A stretch of 64,000 nt of DNA from Candidatus Heritagella intestinalis (lineage in GTDB: Bacteria; Bacillota; Clostridia; Oscillospirales; Acutalibacteraceae). A program made the translations under genes and the position numbers. This document shows, one piece after another, positions 19,304-29,804 of the stretch; position 1 is the first letter of the stretch; each line of letters starts with the position of its first letter. The notes below the pieces were generated by a model, which was given only the letters and a program-made list of their open reading frames with translations, was not told the origin of the DNA and did not search any database. The DNA is taken from positions 31,121 to 95,120 of the forward strand of contig CAJFVO010000008.1 in assembly GCA_904420555.1 (NCBI GenBank), given 5' to 3'.

Positions 19304-21385
19304 ATGCCAAGGCAGGTATCACTTGAATTAACCCGCAATATCGGCATTATGGCTCACATCGATGCCGGTAAGACCACTACCACAGAACGTATTCTGTACT
19401 ACACCGGCGTGAACCACAAGATTGGTGAGACCCACGACGGTACTGCAACCATGGACTGGATGGCCCAGGAGCAGGAAAGAGGTATTACTATTACCTCTGC
19501 CGCTACGACCTGCTTTTGGAAGGGCCACCGCATTAACATCATCGACACCCCCGGCCACGTGGACTTCACCGTGGAAGTGGAGCGCTCCCTGCGCGTGCTG
19601 GACGGTTCTGTAACCGTTTTCTGCGCAAAGGGCGGCGTTGAGCCCCAGTCCGAGACTGTGTGGCGTCAGGCGGAGGAATATAAGGTTCCCCGTATGGCCT
19701 ACGTCAACAAGATGGACATCATGGGCGCCGATTTCTATCGCGTGGTGCAGATGATGAAGGATCGCCTCAAGTGCAACGCTGTTCCGATCCAGCTGCCCAT
19801 CGGCTCTGAGGACACCTTTAAGGGCATTATCGACCTGGTGACCATGAAGGCCGAGATCTACTATGATGATCTGGGCAAGGATGTCCGCGAGGAGGATATC
19901 CCCGAGGACATGAGAGAGCTGGCTGAGAAGTATCACACCGAACTGGTGGAGCACGTAGCCGAGCAGGACGATGAGCTGTTTGAGAAATATCTGGGCGGCG
20001 AGGAGCTGACCGTGGAGGAGATCAAGACCTGCATCCGCAAGTCCACAATCGCCAACCACATGGTTCCCGTAACCTGCGGTACTTCTTACAGAAACAAGGG
20101 CGTACAGCCCCTGCTGAACGCCATTATCGATTATATGCCCGCCCCCACGGATGTTCCCGACATTAAGGGTGTGAACCCCGACACCGGGGAAGAGGAGAGC
20201 CGTCCTTCTGACGATAACGCTCCCTTCGCTGCGCTGGCCTTTAAGATTGCCACCGACCCCTTTGTTGGTAAGCTGTGCTTCTTCCGCGTGTACTCCGGTA
20301 CCGTGGACGCCGGTTCCACTGTCTACAACTCCGTGAAGGACAACAACGAGCGTATGGGCCGCATCCTGCAGATGCACGCCAATCACCGCCAGGATATCGA
20401 AAAGGTGTATGCCGGCGATATCGCCGCCGCTGTGGGTCTGAAGAATACCACTACCGGCGACACCCTGTGCGATGAGAAGCACCCCATCATCCTGGAATCC
20501 ATGGAGTTCCCGGAGCCTGTTATCCGGGTCGCCATCGAGCCTAAGACCAAGGCCGGCCAGGAGAAGATGGGTATCGCTCTGGCCAAGCTGGCAGAAGAAG
20601 ACCCCACCTTCAAGGCTTATACCGATGAAGAGACCGGTCAGACCATTATCGCTGGTATGGGCGAGCTCCACTTGGAAATCATCGTGGACCGTCTGCTCCG
20701 CGAATTCCGCGTGGAAGCCAACGTTGGTAAGCCCCAGGTTGCCTATAAGGAGACCATCCGCAAGCTGGCCGACGTGGATCACAAGTATGCCCGCCAGTCT
20801 GGTGGTAAGGGCCAGTATGGTCACGTTAAGATTAAGATTGAGCCCAACCCCGGCAAGGGTTATGAGTTCGTCAACGCTATCGTTGGCGGCGCTATCCCCA
20901 AGGAGTATATCCCTGCAGTTGACCAAGGTATCCAGGGCGCTATGCAGTCCGGTGTTCTCGCTGGCTACAACGTAGTGGATGTCAAGGTCACCCTGTATGA
21001 CGGCTCTTATCATGAGGTTGACTCCTCTGAAATGGCATTTAAGATCGCCGCTTCCATGGCCTTCAAGGAGGCTATGAAGAAGGCAGATCCGGTGCTGCTG
21101 GAGCCCATCATGAAGGTAGTTGTGATTGTGCCTGACGAGTACATGGGCGACGTTATCGGCGACCTGAACTCCCGTCGCGGCATGATCCTGGGCATGGATG
21201 CCGTTCCCGGCGCCCAGCAGATCAACTCCGAGGTTCCCCTGTCCGAGATGTTCGGCTATGCAACGGATATGCGCTCTAAGACCCAGGGCCGCGGCCAGTA
21301 CACCATGGAACCCGCCCATTATGCAGAGGTTCCCAAGTCGGTTGCTGAGACCGTTATTGCTGCTCGCGGAAAAAAGAGCGAATAA
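19304..21385 (+). CDS. fusA: Elongation factor G
   Basis: 693 residues. GTPase that translocates the ribosome. G1 [16 protein letters not shown]2 region [12 protein letters not shown]3 DTPGHVDF and G4 NKMD are all present, followed by domains II-V ending in the [16 protein letters not shown] stretch. Third gene of the str operon; AAGGAGGAAA precedes the ATG. Confidence 0.98.
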   Translation: MPRQVSLELTRNIGIMAHIDAGKTTTTERILYYTGVNHKIGETHDGTATMDWMAQEQERGITITSAATTCFWKGHRINIIDTPGHVDFTVEVERSLRVLDGSVTVFCAKGGVEPQSETVWRQAEEYKVPRMAYVNKMDIMGADFYRVVQMMKDRLKCNAVPIQLPIGSEDTFKGIIDLVTMKAEIYYDDLGKDVREEDIPEDMRELAEKYHTELVEHVAEQDDELFEKYLGGEELTVEEIKTCIRKSTIANHMVPVTCGTSYRNKGVQPLLNAIIDYMPAPTDVPDIKGVNPDTGEEESRPSDDNAPFAALAFKIATDPFVGKLCFFRVYSGTVDAGSTVYNSVKDNNERMGRILQMHANHRQDIEKVYAGDIAAAVGLKNTTTGDTLCDEKHPIILESMEFPEPVIRVAIEPKTKAGQEKMGIALAKLAEEDPTFKAYTDEETGQTIIAGMGELHLEIIVDRLLREFRVEANVGKPQVAYKETIRKLADVDHKYARQSGGKGQYGHVKIKIEPNPGKGYEFVNAIVGGAIPKEYIPAVDQGIQGAMQSGVLAGYNVVDVKVTLYDGSYHEVDSSEMAFKIAASMAFKEAMKKADPVLLEPIMKVVVIVPDEYMGDVIGDLNSRRGMILGMDAVPGAQQINSEVPLSEMFGYATDMRSKTQGRGQYTMEPAHYAEVPKSVAETVIAARGKKSE

Positions 21386-21468
21386 TTGCAGATTACCCTT
21401 GATTTTTCAAGTTGTAATTGTTAAAATTGACTTACTGAATTTCTTATCAAAAAAGGAGGAAGTTTCCA

Positions 21469-22671
21469 ATGGCAAAGGAAAAGTTTGAAAGAAACAAACC
21501 CCATGTAAACATTGGTACTATCGGCCACGTTGACCATGGCAAGACCACCCTGACCGCTGCTATCACCAAGGTGCTGAACCTGGAGGGCGACGCAGAGTTC
21601 GTGGATTATGCCAACATCGACAAGGCTCCCGAAGAGAGAGAGCGCGGCATTACCATTAACACCGCTCACGTTGAGTATCAGACTGAAAAGCGTCACTATG
21701 CACACGTTGACTGCCCCGGCCACGCTGACTATGTGAAGAACATGATCACCGGTGCTGCGCAGATGGACGGCGCTATCCTGGTTGTGTCTGCTGCTGACGG
21801 CCCCATGCCCCAGACCAGAGAGCACATCCTGCTGTCCCGTCAGGTGGGCGTGCCCTACATCGTTGTCTTCATGAACAAGTGCGATCAGGTTGACGACGAG
21901 GAACTGCTGGACCTGGTAGAGATGGAGATCCGCGACCTGCTGAACGAGTATGAGTTCCCGGGCGACGACACCCCCATCATCCGTGGTTCCGCTCTGGTTG
22001 CTCTGGAGTCCGATTCCAAGGATCCCAATGCTCCCGAGTACAAGTGCATTCATGAGCTCATGGACGCTGTTGATGAGTATATCCCCACCCCCGAGCGTAA
22101 GGCTGACCTGCCCTTCCTGATGCCCGTTGAGGACGTGTTCACCATCACCGGCCGCGGCACCGTGGCTACCGGTAGAGTGGAGCGCGGCCAGCTGAAGCTG
22201 TCCGAGGAAGTGGAGATCGTTGGTCTGTCCGACGAGCGCCGCAAGACCGTTGTTACCGGTATCGAGATGTTCCGCAAGCTGCTGGACTATGCCGAGGCTG
22301 GCGACAACATCGGCGCCCTGCTCCGTGGTATCCAGAGAAATGAGATCGAGCGCGGCCAGGTTCTGGCAAAGCCCGGCACCATTCATCCCCACACCAAGTT
22401 CAAGGGCCAGGTTTATGTTCTGACCAAGGACGAGGGTGGCCGTCATACCCCCTTCTTCAACAACTATCGTCCCCAGTTCTACTTCCGTACCACCGACGTG
22501 ACCGGCGTGATCTCCCTGCCCGAGGGCACCGAGATGTGCATGCCCGGCGACAACGTTGTCATGGACGTTGAGCTGATCACCCCCATCGCTATCGAAGAGG
22601 GCCTGCGTTTCGCTATCCGCGAGGGTGGCCGCACTGTTGGTTCCGGCGTTGTTACCGGCATTAACGAATAA
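21469..22671 (+). CDS. tuf: Elongation factor Tu
   Basis: 400 residues. Delivers aminoacyl-tRNA to the ribosome. [15 protein letters not shown] (P loop), [24 protein letters not shown] and NKCDQVDD are intact. Last gene of the operon, followed by a terminator. Whether another tuf copy exists elsewhere cannot be told from this window. Confidence 0.98.
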   Translation: MAKEKFERNKPHVNIGTIGHVDHGKTTLTAAITKVLNLEGDAEFVDYANIDKAPEERERGITINTAHVEYQTEKRHYAHVDCPGHADYVKNMITGAAQMDGAILVVSAADGPMPQTREHILLSRQVGVPYIVVFMNKCDQVDDEELLDLVEMEIRDLLNEYEFPGDDTPIIRGSALVALESDSKDPNAPEYKCIHELMDAVDEYIPTPERKADLPFLMPVEDVFTITGRGTVATGRVERGQLKLSEEVEIVGLSDERRKTVVTGIEMFRKLLDYAEAGDNIGALLRGIQRNEIERGQVLAKPGTIHPHTKFKGQVYVLTKDEGGRHTPFFNNYRPQFYFRTTDVTGVISLPEGTEMCMPGDNVVMDVELITPIAIEEGLRFAIREGGRTVGSGVVTGINE

Positions 22672-22685
22672 TTTGCCTTTTTCAG

Positions 22686-22715
22686 TCCCCGGTTCCCCTG
22701 GAGCCGGGGATTTTT
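22686..22715 (+). terminator. Terminator of the str operon
   Basis: TCCCCGG/CCGGGGA stem with T-rich tail 15 bases after the tuf stop. Confidence 0.9.
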
Positions 22716-22741
22716 CTTTTAAATTTTTTGCCGTCTGCCTA

Positions 22742-22769
22742 TTGACATTTTCCGCATTTCTGATATAAT
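22742..22769 (+). promoter_or_regulatory. Promoter of tRNA-Gln
   Basis: TTGACA, 16-base spacer, TATAAT, ending 19 bases before the mature tRNA 5' end. Confidence 0.8.
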
Positions 22770-22788
22770 AAGAAAGCTGTGAAAATGA

Positions 22789-22862
22789 TGCGGTATTGTG
22801 TAAGGGTAGCACGGCAGACTCTGACTCTGTTTGTCTGGGTTCAAATCCTAGTACCGCAGCCA
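22789..22862 (+). tRNA. tRNA-Gln (anticodon CTG)
   Basis: 74 bases with encoded CCA. Acceptor TGCGGTA/TACCGCA, anticodon stem GCAGA/TCTGT with loop CTCTGAC (CTG anticodon, reads CAG), T arm CTGGG-TTCAAAT-CCTAG with one G-T pair. Own promoter and terminator. Confidence 0.93.
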
Positions 22863-22867
22863 GTAAA

Positions 22868-22907
22868 GAAGGACCCCGGCATGTTTTTGTCGGGGTCCTT
22901 CCTTTTT
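22868..22907 (+). terminator. Terminator of tRNA-Gln
   Basis: 11-bp stem GAAGGACCCCG/CGGGGTCCTTC followed by six T. Confidence 0.92.
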
Positions 22908-22999
22908 TGTCAAAAGGTGTTTTTCCGCAAGTTGGGTTTGCGGAAAGGAATTATTCTATAGGAATCTCAAATGATGACCAGGGATGGAGGCTGAAACGT

Positions 23000-23941
23000 A
23001 TGAAGGCAAAAATTTTTATTGACGGCAGCGAGGGTACCACCGGCCTGCGGATCCACGAGCGGTTTCAGGGCCGGGAGGACATTGAACTGCTGACCATTGC
23101 GCCGGAGCTTCGCAAAGACCCGCAGGAGCGAAAGAGACTGATCAATGCTTCGGATTTCACTTTTCTCTGCCTGCCGGACGCAGCGGCCCGGGAAGCAGTT
23201 TCTATGATTGAAAACGACCATGTCCGGATTATTGATCCCTCTACTGCCCATCGCACAGAGCCGGGCTGGGCTTACGGTTTCCCGGAGCTTTCCACCAATC
23301 ATCGCCAGGCAGTGGAAACCGGCAAACGCGTTGCCGTGCCCGGATGCCACGCGACGGGCTTTATTTCCCTGGTGTATCCTCTCATCGCCCACGGTGTACT
23401 GCCGGCAGATACCCCTGTGAGCTGTTTTTCCCTGACAGGCTACAGCGGCGGCGGAAAAAAGATGATCGCCGACTATGAAGGGGAGGGCCGCTCCCCGGAG
23501 CTGGACGCGCCTCGAATCTATGGCCTGGGACAGCAGCATAAGCATTTGAAGGAAATGCAGGCCATTACCGGCCTGGAAAAGCCCCCGATCTTTTCTCCCA
23601 TTGTGGCGGATTACTACAGCGGGATGCTGGTTTCCCTGCCCCTCTTTGGAGAGATGCTGAAGGGGGCCCCTTCCATGAAGGCGGTGTGGGAACTGCTGGC
23701 TGCGCACTACGCCGGGCAGAAGTTTGTCAAAGTGCTGCCTCTGGGTGCAGAGGGCTCCGGGATGCTCAGCGGCAACCGCCGTTCCGGCTGGGATGGCCTG
23801 GAGATTTTCGTCACCGGCAATGACCAGCGCATGGTCCTTTCCGCCTCTTTTGACAACCTGGGCAAGGGCGCTTCCGGCGCGGCGGTGCAGTGCCTGAACC
23901 TGATGATGGGATGCCCGGAGGAGACGGGTTTGGCCCTGTAA
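23000..23941 (+). CDS. argC: N-acetyl-gamma-glutamyl-phosphate reductase (short form)
   Basis: 313 residues from the ATG at 23000 (MKAKIFIDGSEGTTGLRI), with GGAGG upstream; the longer open frame runs back over the tRNA and is not real. Reduces N-acetylglutamyl phosphate with NADPH in arginine/ornithine synthesis. The N-terminal nucleotide fold is followed by the catalytic Cys116 in PGCHATGF, and GYSGGGKKMI is conserved. The length fits the short type-2 ArgC. No other arg genes are in the window, so it is an orphan of the pathway here. Confidence 0.92.
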   Translation: MKAKIFIDGSEGTTGLRIHERFQGREDIELLTIAPELRKDPQERKRLINASDFTFLCLPDAAAREAVSMIENDHVRIIDPSTAHRTEPGWAYGFPELSTNHRQAVETGKRVAVPGCHATGFISLVYPLIAHGVLPADTPVSCFSLTGYSGGGKKMIADYEGEGRSPELDAPRIYGLGQQHKHLKEMQAITGLEKPPIFSPIVADYYSGMLVSLPLFGEMLKGAPSMKAVWELLAAHYAGQKFVKVLPLGAEGSGMLSGNRRSGWDGLEIFVTGNDQRMVLSASFDNLGKGASGAAVQCLNLMMGCPEETGLAL

Positions 23942-23997
23942 ACGGCTGAAAAAGAGGAATTTTTTGCGTTTTTCGCTTCTTGTTCACAGATAATATC

Positions 23998-24027
23998 TTG
24001 AAGGAATGAAAGGGAAAAGGGTATAAT
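23998..24027 (+). promoter_or_regulatory. Promoter of glycosyltransferase gene with a structured leader
   Basis: TTGAAG, 18-base spacer, TATAAT. The leader of about 125 bases can form stems such as GGGCTTA (24091-24097) with TAAGCCC (24115-24121). Confidence 0.6.
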
Positions 24028-24157
24028 AAATAAAGCCGATGGCCGGGGCCTGTTTTGGAAGGCGGAACTTTCCAGCAGGCGCGCAATTTGGGCTTAACAA
24101 TCTTGGGGCTTAGTAAGCCCTTCCAAATTCTGCAATAAAAAGGAATGAGCATGCTTT

Positions 24158-25537
24158 ATGAATATTGTATACCTGAACCACTACGCCGGTTCCTATCTCC
24201 ATGGCATGGAATTCCGGCCCTTCCTCATGGCGAAACGCTGGGTGCAGGCTGGCCATCAGGTCACCATTGTGGCCAGCTCCTATTCCCATCTGCGGGGGCA
24301 GAATCCCGACCTGATGGGCCGGAAATACCGGGAAGAGGACATTGACGGCGTGCGCTTTTTCTGGATCAACGGGAATCCCTATGAAGGAAACGGCATGGCC
24401 CGTGTGCGGAATATCCTCTCCTTTGTCCGGGGCGTTTCCCATTATCAAAAGGCGATTGTGGACGGCAATCCTCCGGATGTGGTTATTGCCAGCTCCACCT
24501 ATCCCATGGACGTCTATCCGGCCGTGCGCATGGCGAAAAAATACCAGGCCAAAGTCGTCTATGAAGTCCACGATCTGTGGCCTCTGAGCCCCATGGAATT
24601 GGGTGGGATGAGCAAGCATCACCCCTTTATCCTAGCCACCCAGCGGGCGGAGAATTACGCCTATACCCACAGCGATGTGGTGGTTTCCCTGCTTCCCAAC
24701 GCCAAGGAGCATATGCTGGAGCACGGCATGGCGCCGGAGAAGTTCGTCTATATTCCCAACGGGGTGGAAAAGGACGATTGGAAGAAGCCCGATTCCCCCG
24801 AAGAGGCCGTTTATTATGAGCTGCTCCATCAGTTCCGGGAAGAGGGCTATTTCCTGGTGGGATACGCTGGAGCCCACGGTATTGCCAATGCCCTGGACAC
24901 CTTTGTGGAGGCCGGGGAGAAGCTCAAGGACCGGAAAATCAAGTTCATCATGGTGGGCCAGGGCCCGGAGCGCACCCGATTGCAGCAGAAAATCAACGAT
25001 ATGGGTTTGCGGGATACGGTGGAGTCCCTTTCCGCCGTGCGCAGAAGCCAGATTCCCGGCCTGCTGGAACAGTTTGACGCCCTGTACATAGGGACCCAGC
25101 GGCAGCCGGTGTTTCACTATGGTATCAGCCCCAACAAGCTCTTTGACTATATGATGGCGGAAAAGCCCATTATCTATGCCATTGAATACCAGAACAACGC
25201 GGTGGAGAAATCCGGCTGCGGCATTACCATCAAGTCGGAAGACAGCGCCGCCCTGGCCCGGGCTGCCATCCGCCTTTCGGAAATGACCCCGGAGGAGCGC
25301 CGGAAGATGGGGCAGAAGGGCAAAGAATACGTCCTGGAAAATCACGAATACGGCGTACTGGCCCAGCGCTTTTTAAAGGTGCTGGAAGACTCCCGGCCGC
25401 AAAAGCCGGCGAAGGAAACGAAAGCGCCCGCCAAATCAACGGCAAAGAAAACGCCTGCCGGGAAGTCCAATTCTTCCGGGAAAAAATCCGGGAATTCCAA
25501 TAAAAATCGGAAAAAGAAGCCTGCCGGGAAAAAGTAA
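24158..25537 (+). CDS. GT4-family glycosyltransferase with a lysine-rich tail
   Basis: 459 residues. Two Rossmann-like lobes (GT-B). The N-lobe starts MNIVYLNHYAGSYLHGMEF and contains YEVHDLWPLSP; the C-lobe has FVYIPNGVEKDDW, KIKFIMVGQGPER and GISPNKLFDYMMAEKP, the sugar-nucleotide binding region of WcaI/WbuB-like enzymes. It probably adds a sugar in capsule or glycolipid synthesis at the membrane. The last 45 or so residues (about 415-459) are a low-complexity Lys/Pro/Ala/Ser/Asn tail with many KK pairs, not part of the family fold. No other polysaccharide genes are adjacent. The nearest ribosome binding site (AAGGA) is rather far from the ATG. Confidence 0.87.
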   Translation: MNIVYLNHYAGSYLHGMEFRPFLMAKRWVQAGHQVTIVASSYSHLRGQNPDLMGRKYREEDIDGVRFFWINGNPYEGNGMARVRNILSFVRGVSHYQKAIVDGNPPDVVIASSTYPMDVYPAVRMAKKYQAKVVYEVHDLWPLSPMELGGMSKHHPFILATQRAENYAYTHSDVVVSLLPNAKEHMLEHGMAPEKFVYIPNGVEKDDWKKPDSPEEAVYYELLHQFREEGYFLVGYAGAHGIANALDTFVEAGEKLKDRKIKFIMVGQGPERTRLQQKINDMGLRDTVESLSAVRRSQIPGLLEQFDALYIGTQRQPVFHYGISPNKLFDYMMAEKPIIYAIEYQNNAVEKSGCGITIKSEDSAALARAAIRLSEMTPEERRKMGQKGKEYVLENHEYGVLAQRFLKVLEDSRPQKPAKETKAPAKSTAKKTPAGKSNSSGKKSGNSNKNRKKKPAGKK

Positions 25538-25597
25538 ACCGGTATGCTTTTTACCCATACAGAGAGAATCAGAGAAGCGTTAAAAGGAGAGAAAAAA

Positions 25598-26764
25598 ATG
25601 AAAGATACCACCATTTCCCAGTCTGTCCGCTATGTAGGCGCGGACGATAAGACCATTGATCTTTTTGAGGGCCAGTATGTGGTTCCCAACGGCATTTCCT
25701 ACAATTCCTATGTGATCCTGGACGAGAAAATCGCGGTGATGGATACCGTGGATAAGCGCGCCTCCGACGAGTGGATGGAGAACGTGGAGAAGGTCCTGGA
25801 CGGCAAACAGCCGGATTACCTGGTAGTCACCCACCTGGAGCCGGACCACGCCGCCAACATCCAGGCCTTGGCCGAAAAGTATCCGGAGATGACCGTAGTG
25901 GCCAGCGCTAAGGCGGTTTCCATGCTGCCCCAGTTCTTCACCCTGGATTTCTCCCACCGCTGCCAGGCAGTGAAGGAAGGGGATACCCTTTCCCTGGGCA
26001 GCCACACCCTGCACTTTGTCATGGCGCCTATGGTCCACTGGCCGGAGGTCATGGTGGTCTATGAGTCCAGCGAAAAGATCCTCTTCTCCGCCGATGGCTT
26101 CGGCAAGTTCGGCGCCCTGGATACCGAAGAGGATTGGACCTGCGAGGCCCGCCGCTACTTTATCAATATTGTGGGCAAATACGGGATGCAGGTGCAGGCT
26201 CTGCTGAAGAAGGCTGCCAGCCTGGACATCCAGACCATCTGCCCCCTCCACGGCCCCATTCTCAAGGAGAACCTGGGCTTCTATCTGAACAAGTATGACA
26301 TCTGGAGCAGCTATCGTCCCGAGGACGAGGGCGTGCTGGTGGCCTATGCCTCCATCCACGGCAACACGGCCCAGGCCGCCAAGGAAATGGCGGAGATCCT
26401 CAAGGTCAAGGGCGTAGAGAAGATTGAAGTCATGGATTTGGCCCGGGACGATATGTCCGAAGCTGTGGAGAATGCGTTCCGCTACAGCCGCATGGTAGTG
26501 GCCGCCCCCAGCTACGACGCTTGGGTGCTCCCCTGCATGGACACCTTCCTGCGCAAGCTCAAGGCCAAGAACTACCAGAACCGTCGGGTGGCCGTCATGG
26601 AGAATGGCTCCTGGGCGCCTTCTGCCGGCCGCTGCATGAAGGAGCTGCTGGGTGAGATGAAGAACGTGACAGTGTGCGAGCCTATGGTTACCATTCGCTC
26701 CACGGTGAAGCCGGAGACGGTAACGACCATGGAGCAGCTTGCCGACGTGTTGTTGGAGAAGTAA
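25598..26764 (+). CDS. Flavodiiron protein (FprA, type A)
   Basis: 388 residues. Reduces O2 to water or NO to N2O in anaerobes. N-terminal beta-lactamase-like domain with the diiron ligands His79, Glu81, Asp83 (HLEPDHAAN), His147, Asp166 and His218, all present; the C-terminal flavodoxin domain binds FMN (VAYASIHGNTAQAA, AAPSYDAW, ENGSWAPSAG). No rubredoxin domain is fused, so an external donor is needed. The start MKDTTISQSVRYVG at 25598 follows AAAAGGAGA; the open frame extends further upstream but without family sequence. Oxygen defence fits a strict anaerobe. Confidence 0.95.
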   Translation: MKDTTISQSVRYVGADDKTIDLFEGQYVVPNGISYNSYVILDEKIAVMDTVDKRASDEWMENVEKVLDGKQPDYLVVTHLEPDHAANIQALAEKYPEMTVVASAKAVSMLPQFFTLDFSHRCQAVKEGDTLSLGSHTLHFVMAPMVHWPEVMVVYESSEKILFSADGFGKFGALDTEEDWTCEARRYFINIVGKYGMQVQALLKKAASLDIQTICPLHGPILKENLGFYLNKYDIWSSYRPEDEGVLVAYASIHGNTAQAAKEMAEILKVKGVEKIEVMDLARDDMSEAVENAFRYSRMVVAAPSYDAWVLPCMDTFLRKLKAKNYQNRRVAVMENGSWAPSAGRCMKELLGEMKNVTVCEPMVTIRSTVKPETVTTMEQLADVLLEK

Positions 26765-26783
26765 TCACAAAATAATAAAAGAA

Positions 26784-26830
26784 AACCGGCTGTAAGCCCT
26801 TTAAAAGGGGCTACAGCCGGTTTTTATTTT
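26784..26830 (+). terminator. Terminator of flavodiiron gene
   Basis: CCGGCTGTA..TACAGCCGG extended stem with T-rich end. Convergent with the acetyltransferase gene and may serve both strands. Confidence 0.85.
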
Positions 26831-26874
26831 GTTAAGATTCCGCTATATGCGTTTTTCCCATCAACGTCTTGTAA

Positions 26875-27408
26875 TCACAGCATCCGGTACATTAAGATTT
26901 CGTCATAATACTGGCCGTTTACGTGGAAGAACCGAGGGAACCGGCCGTATTCCGTAAAGCCCAGCTTCCGGTATAAAGCGATAGCTCCGGCGTTATCGGC
27001 CTTCACCCCCAGATGGAGGAGCTCCAACACGCCGGTATCCCTGGCGAATTCCATGAGGGCTTTCATGAGCTGTTCGCCAACGCCCTGCCGCCAGAATTTT
27101 TTCCCAACGGAAACCGAGACTTCCCCTATATGGGCCAGCCGCTCCTTGGTGGAAGCGGAAAGGTCGCCCAGACAGGCCACTTCTCCTTCCACAAAGCCCA
27201 CCAGCATCACGGAGGTTTTCGAGGCGTTGACCGACTGAATAAAGGCGGCTTCCTGCTCCGGAGGCAGGTTGAGGCCGTTTTCCCCGAAGGTCAGGTTGTC
27301 GCTTTCCCCGCCGATGCGGTTGAGGTAGGAGAGAATCGCCGTTGCGTCTTTGGGTTGTGCCTTCCGCAAAGTCAGTTCCAAGCCGTTTTTCAACGTTTCT
27401 GTTTTCAT
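26875..27408 (-). CDS. GNAT-family N-acetyltransferase
   Basis: 177 residues. GNAT core with VGFVEGEVACLGDLS, then the acetyl-CoA loop KKFWRQGVGEQLM (R/QxxGxG/A type), then LGVKADNAGAIALYRKLGFTEYG, a typical C-terminal half. The substrate cannot be inferred. The start overlaps the metH stop by four bases (ATGA), so it is translated with metH. Confidence 0.9.
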   Translation of the reverse strand: MKTETLKNGLELTLRKAQPKDATAILSYLNRIGGESDNLTFGENGLNLPPEQEAAFIQSVNASKTSVMLVGFVEGEVACLGDLSASTKERLAHIGEVSVSVGKKFWRQGVGEQLMKALMEFARDTGVLELLHLGVKADNAGAIALYRKLGFTEYGRFPRFFHVNGQYYDEILMYRML

Positions 27409-29804
27409 TCCGTATCACTCCCGAAAATTTTCTCCGCGTAGCGCACGGAGCCCATAGCGTCCTTGGCGTAGTGGTCGGCGCGAATCATCTCCGCGTATTC
27501 CGGGGTGAGGACCGCGCCGCCTACCATCACCTTGCACCAGGGCGCTTCCCGGTGGAGAGCCTCGATGGTCTTCGCCATATTTTCCACGGTAGTGGTCATC
27601 AGGGCGCTGAGGCCCGCCAGCTGCACGTGGTCCCGGACCACCGCTTCCACCACGGTTTCCGGCGGCACATCCTTGCCCAAATCTATCACGTCGTAGCTGT
27701 AATTTTCCAGCAGCACCTTGACAATGTTCTTGCCGATGTCGTGGATGTCCCCCTGCACCGTGGCAATGACGATTTTCCCCTTCTTTTCCGGACGAGAACC
27801 GGCGCTTTCCAGAGCTTCCCGCACCGCTTCAAAGGCGGCCTTGGCGGCTTCTGCGCTCATGAGAAGCTGGGGCAGGAACAGAGTGCCCTTTTCAAAGCCC
27901 TGGCCCACCACATCCAGGGCGGGGACCATTTCCTCATTGATAACATGCAGAGGTTCCCGATGGGCTAGCTCGGCTTTGGCGGCCTCGTAGGCGCTCTCCT
28001 TCAAACCCCGGATAATGGCCTGAGAAAGGGAAACCTCCGTTTTGGCTGGAATGGGGGAAACAGCGGTGGCCTGTGCGTATTTCTCAATATAGGCGGCGCA
28101 CTGGGGGTCTGCCCCGGACAGGGCGCAGAAAGCGTCGTAAGCCCGGAGCATGGCCTCGGAATTGGGGTTGATAATAGCCGCGCCCAAGCCGTTCTGCAAA
28201 GCCATGGTGAAGAAGGCCGCGTTGATGTTTTCCCGCTGGGGCAGGCCGAAGGAGACGTTGGAGACCCCCAGGGAGGTGTGGACGCCCAGCTGATCCCGCA
28301 GAAGCCGCAGGGTTTCCAGAGTGACGGCGGCGGCCTGGGCCCCGGTGCTGATGGTCATGGCCAGGGCGTCCACCACGATGTCTTTTTTGGAGATGCCATA
28401 GCTGGCGGCGGTCTCCACAATCCTTTCCGCAATGGCCAATCGGCCCTGAGCAGTTTCCGGAATACCGTTTTCGTCCAGGGTCAGGGCGATGACGACACCG
28501 CCGTACTTTTTCACCAGGGGGAAGATGGCGTGCATGCTCTCCTCTTTGCCGTTGACGGAATTCACCAGGGCCTTGCCGTTATACAAGCGCAGGGCTGCTT
28601 CCATGACTTCCGGGCTGGAAGTGTCAATCTGCAAAGGCAGGTCGCTGATGCCCTGGAGCTGGGTCACGGCCTGGCACATCAGGGCCTTTTCGTCGATTTC
28701 CGGCAGGCCCACGTTCACGTCCAGCACATGGGCGCCGTTCTGCTGCTGGGTCACGCCTTCCCGGAGGATGTAGTCCATGTCGTGTTCCCGCAAAGCCTGC
28801 TTAAAGCGCTTTTTGCCCGTGGGGTTGATGCGCTCGCCGATAATCACCGGCTTTTCACCAAAGACCACGGCTTTGGCATAGGAGGAGACCACTGTTCGGT
28901 TTTTCGGCTCCAAAGGCAGGGGGGAGAGCCCTTGACAACGGGATACGGTTTCCCGAAGATGAGCGGGGGTAGTGCCGCAGCAGCCGCCGATGATCCACGC
29001 GCCACCCTGAATAATCTCCGCCATATATTCGGCGAATTCCTCCGGCCCCACGTCATAGACGGTCTGGCCGTTTTCCCGGCGGGGCAGGCCGGCATTGGGG
29101 TTGACAATGATAGGCACGGAAGCACACTCCGCCAGCTTAGGCAGAAGCCCCAGCATTTGCTTGGGGCCCAGGCCGCAGTTCAGGCCGATAGCGTCCACGC
29201 CCAACCCTTCCAGCATGGCCACAGCCGCGGGAATATCGCCGCCGGTGAGGAGCTTGCCGGTTTCATCAAAAATCATAGTGACGAACACCGGCAGGGAAGT
29301 GTGCTCCTTTGCCCCCAAAACAGCGGCTTTGGCTTCCAACGTGTCGCTCATAGTCTCGATGAGAATCAGGTCCGCACCGTTTTTCTCTCCCAGAGCCGCC
29401 GCCTGGCCGAAGGCGGAAACCGCCTCTTCAAAATCTAAGTCGCCCATGGGCTTCAGGAGCTTGCCCGTGGGGCCGATGTCCATGGCCACCAGGGCCGGAT
29501 GGCCGCACTGGAAAACAGCCTCCCGGGCGTGGGAGACAGCGGCGGCAATGACGGCTTCCAGCTGCTCTTCCGGAAATTTCAGTCGGTTTGCACCGAAGGT
29601 ATTGGTTTTGAGAATCTCGCAGCCGGCGTCGAGATAGTCCCGGTGAATGGAGCGGATGAGCTCCGGGTGGGACAGGTTCCAGGTTTCGGGGAGTTCCCCG
29701 GCGGCGAGACCGTTTTGCTGTAAAGTAGTTCCCATTGCACCGTCGAAAAACACAGGCCGGTGGCCCAGGTTTTGCAGTACTGGGAGATTGGAAAAGTCTC
29801 TCAT
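27405..29804 (-). CDS. metH: Cobalamin-dependent methionine synthase lacking the reactivation domain
   Basis: 799 residues against about 1,200 for full MetH. Transfers methyl from methyltetrahydrofolate to homocysteine through B12. Domains: homocysteine-binding barrel (about 10-300) with zinc cysteines in GLNCGLG and GGCCGTTP (Cys275/276); pterin-binding barrel (about 320-580) with GERINPTGKKRFK; B12 cap helices; B12-binding domain with DIHDIGKN, where His688 is the lower cobalt ligand. The AdoMet-binding reactivation domain is missing and is supplied by the separate gene at 30327-30968. It shares the minus-strand cluster with metF. The 520-base gap upstream is filled by hairpins and a repeat. 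Confidence 0.95.
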   Translation of the reverse strand: MRDFSNLPVLQNLGHRPVFFDGAMGTTLQQNGLAAGELPETWNLSHPELIRSIHRDYLDAGCEILKTNTFGANRLKFPEEQLEAVIAAAVSHAREAVFQCGHPALVAMDIGPTGKLLKPMGDLDFEEAVSAFGQAAALGEKNGADLILIETMSDTLEAKAAVLGAKEHTSLPVFVTMIFDETGKLLTGGDIPAAVAMLEGLGVDAIGLNCGLGPKQMLGLLPKLAECASVPIIVNPNAGLPRRENGQTVYDVGPEEFAEYMAEIIQGGAWIIGGCCGTTPAHLRETVSRCQGLSPLPLEPKNRTVVSSYAKAVVFGEKPVIIGERINPTGKKRFKQALREHDMDYILREGVTQQQNGAHVLDVNVGLPEIDEKALMCQAVTQLQGISDLPLQIDTSSPEVMEAALRLYNGKALVNSVNGKEESMHAIFPLVKKYGGVVIALTLDENGIPETAQGRLAIAERIVETAASYGISKKDIVVDALAMTISTGAQAAAVTLETLRLLRDQLGVHTSLGVSNVSFGLPQRENINAAFFTMALQNGLGAAIINPNSEAMLRAYDAFCALSGADPQCAAYIEKYAQATAVSPIPAKTEVSLSQAIIRGLKESAYEAAKAELAHREPLHVINEEMVPALDVVGQGFEKGTLFLPQLLMSAEAAKAAFEAVREALESAGSRPEKKGKIVIATVQGDIHDIGKNIVKVLLENYSYDVIDLGKDVPPETVVEAVVRDHVQLAGLSALMTTTVENMAKTIEALHREAPWCKVMVGGAVLTPEYAEMIRADHYAKDAMGSVRYAEKIFGSDTE

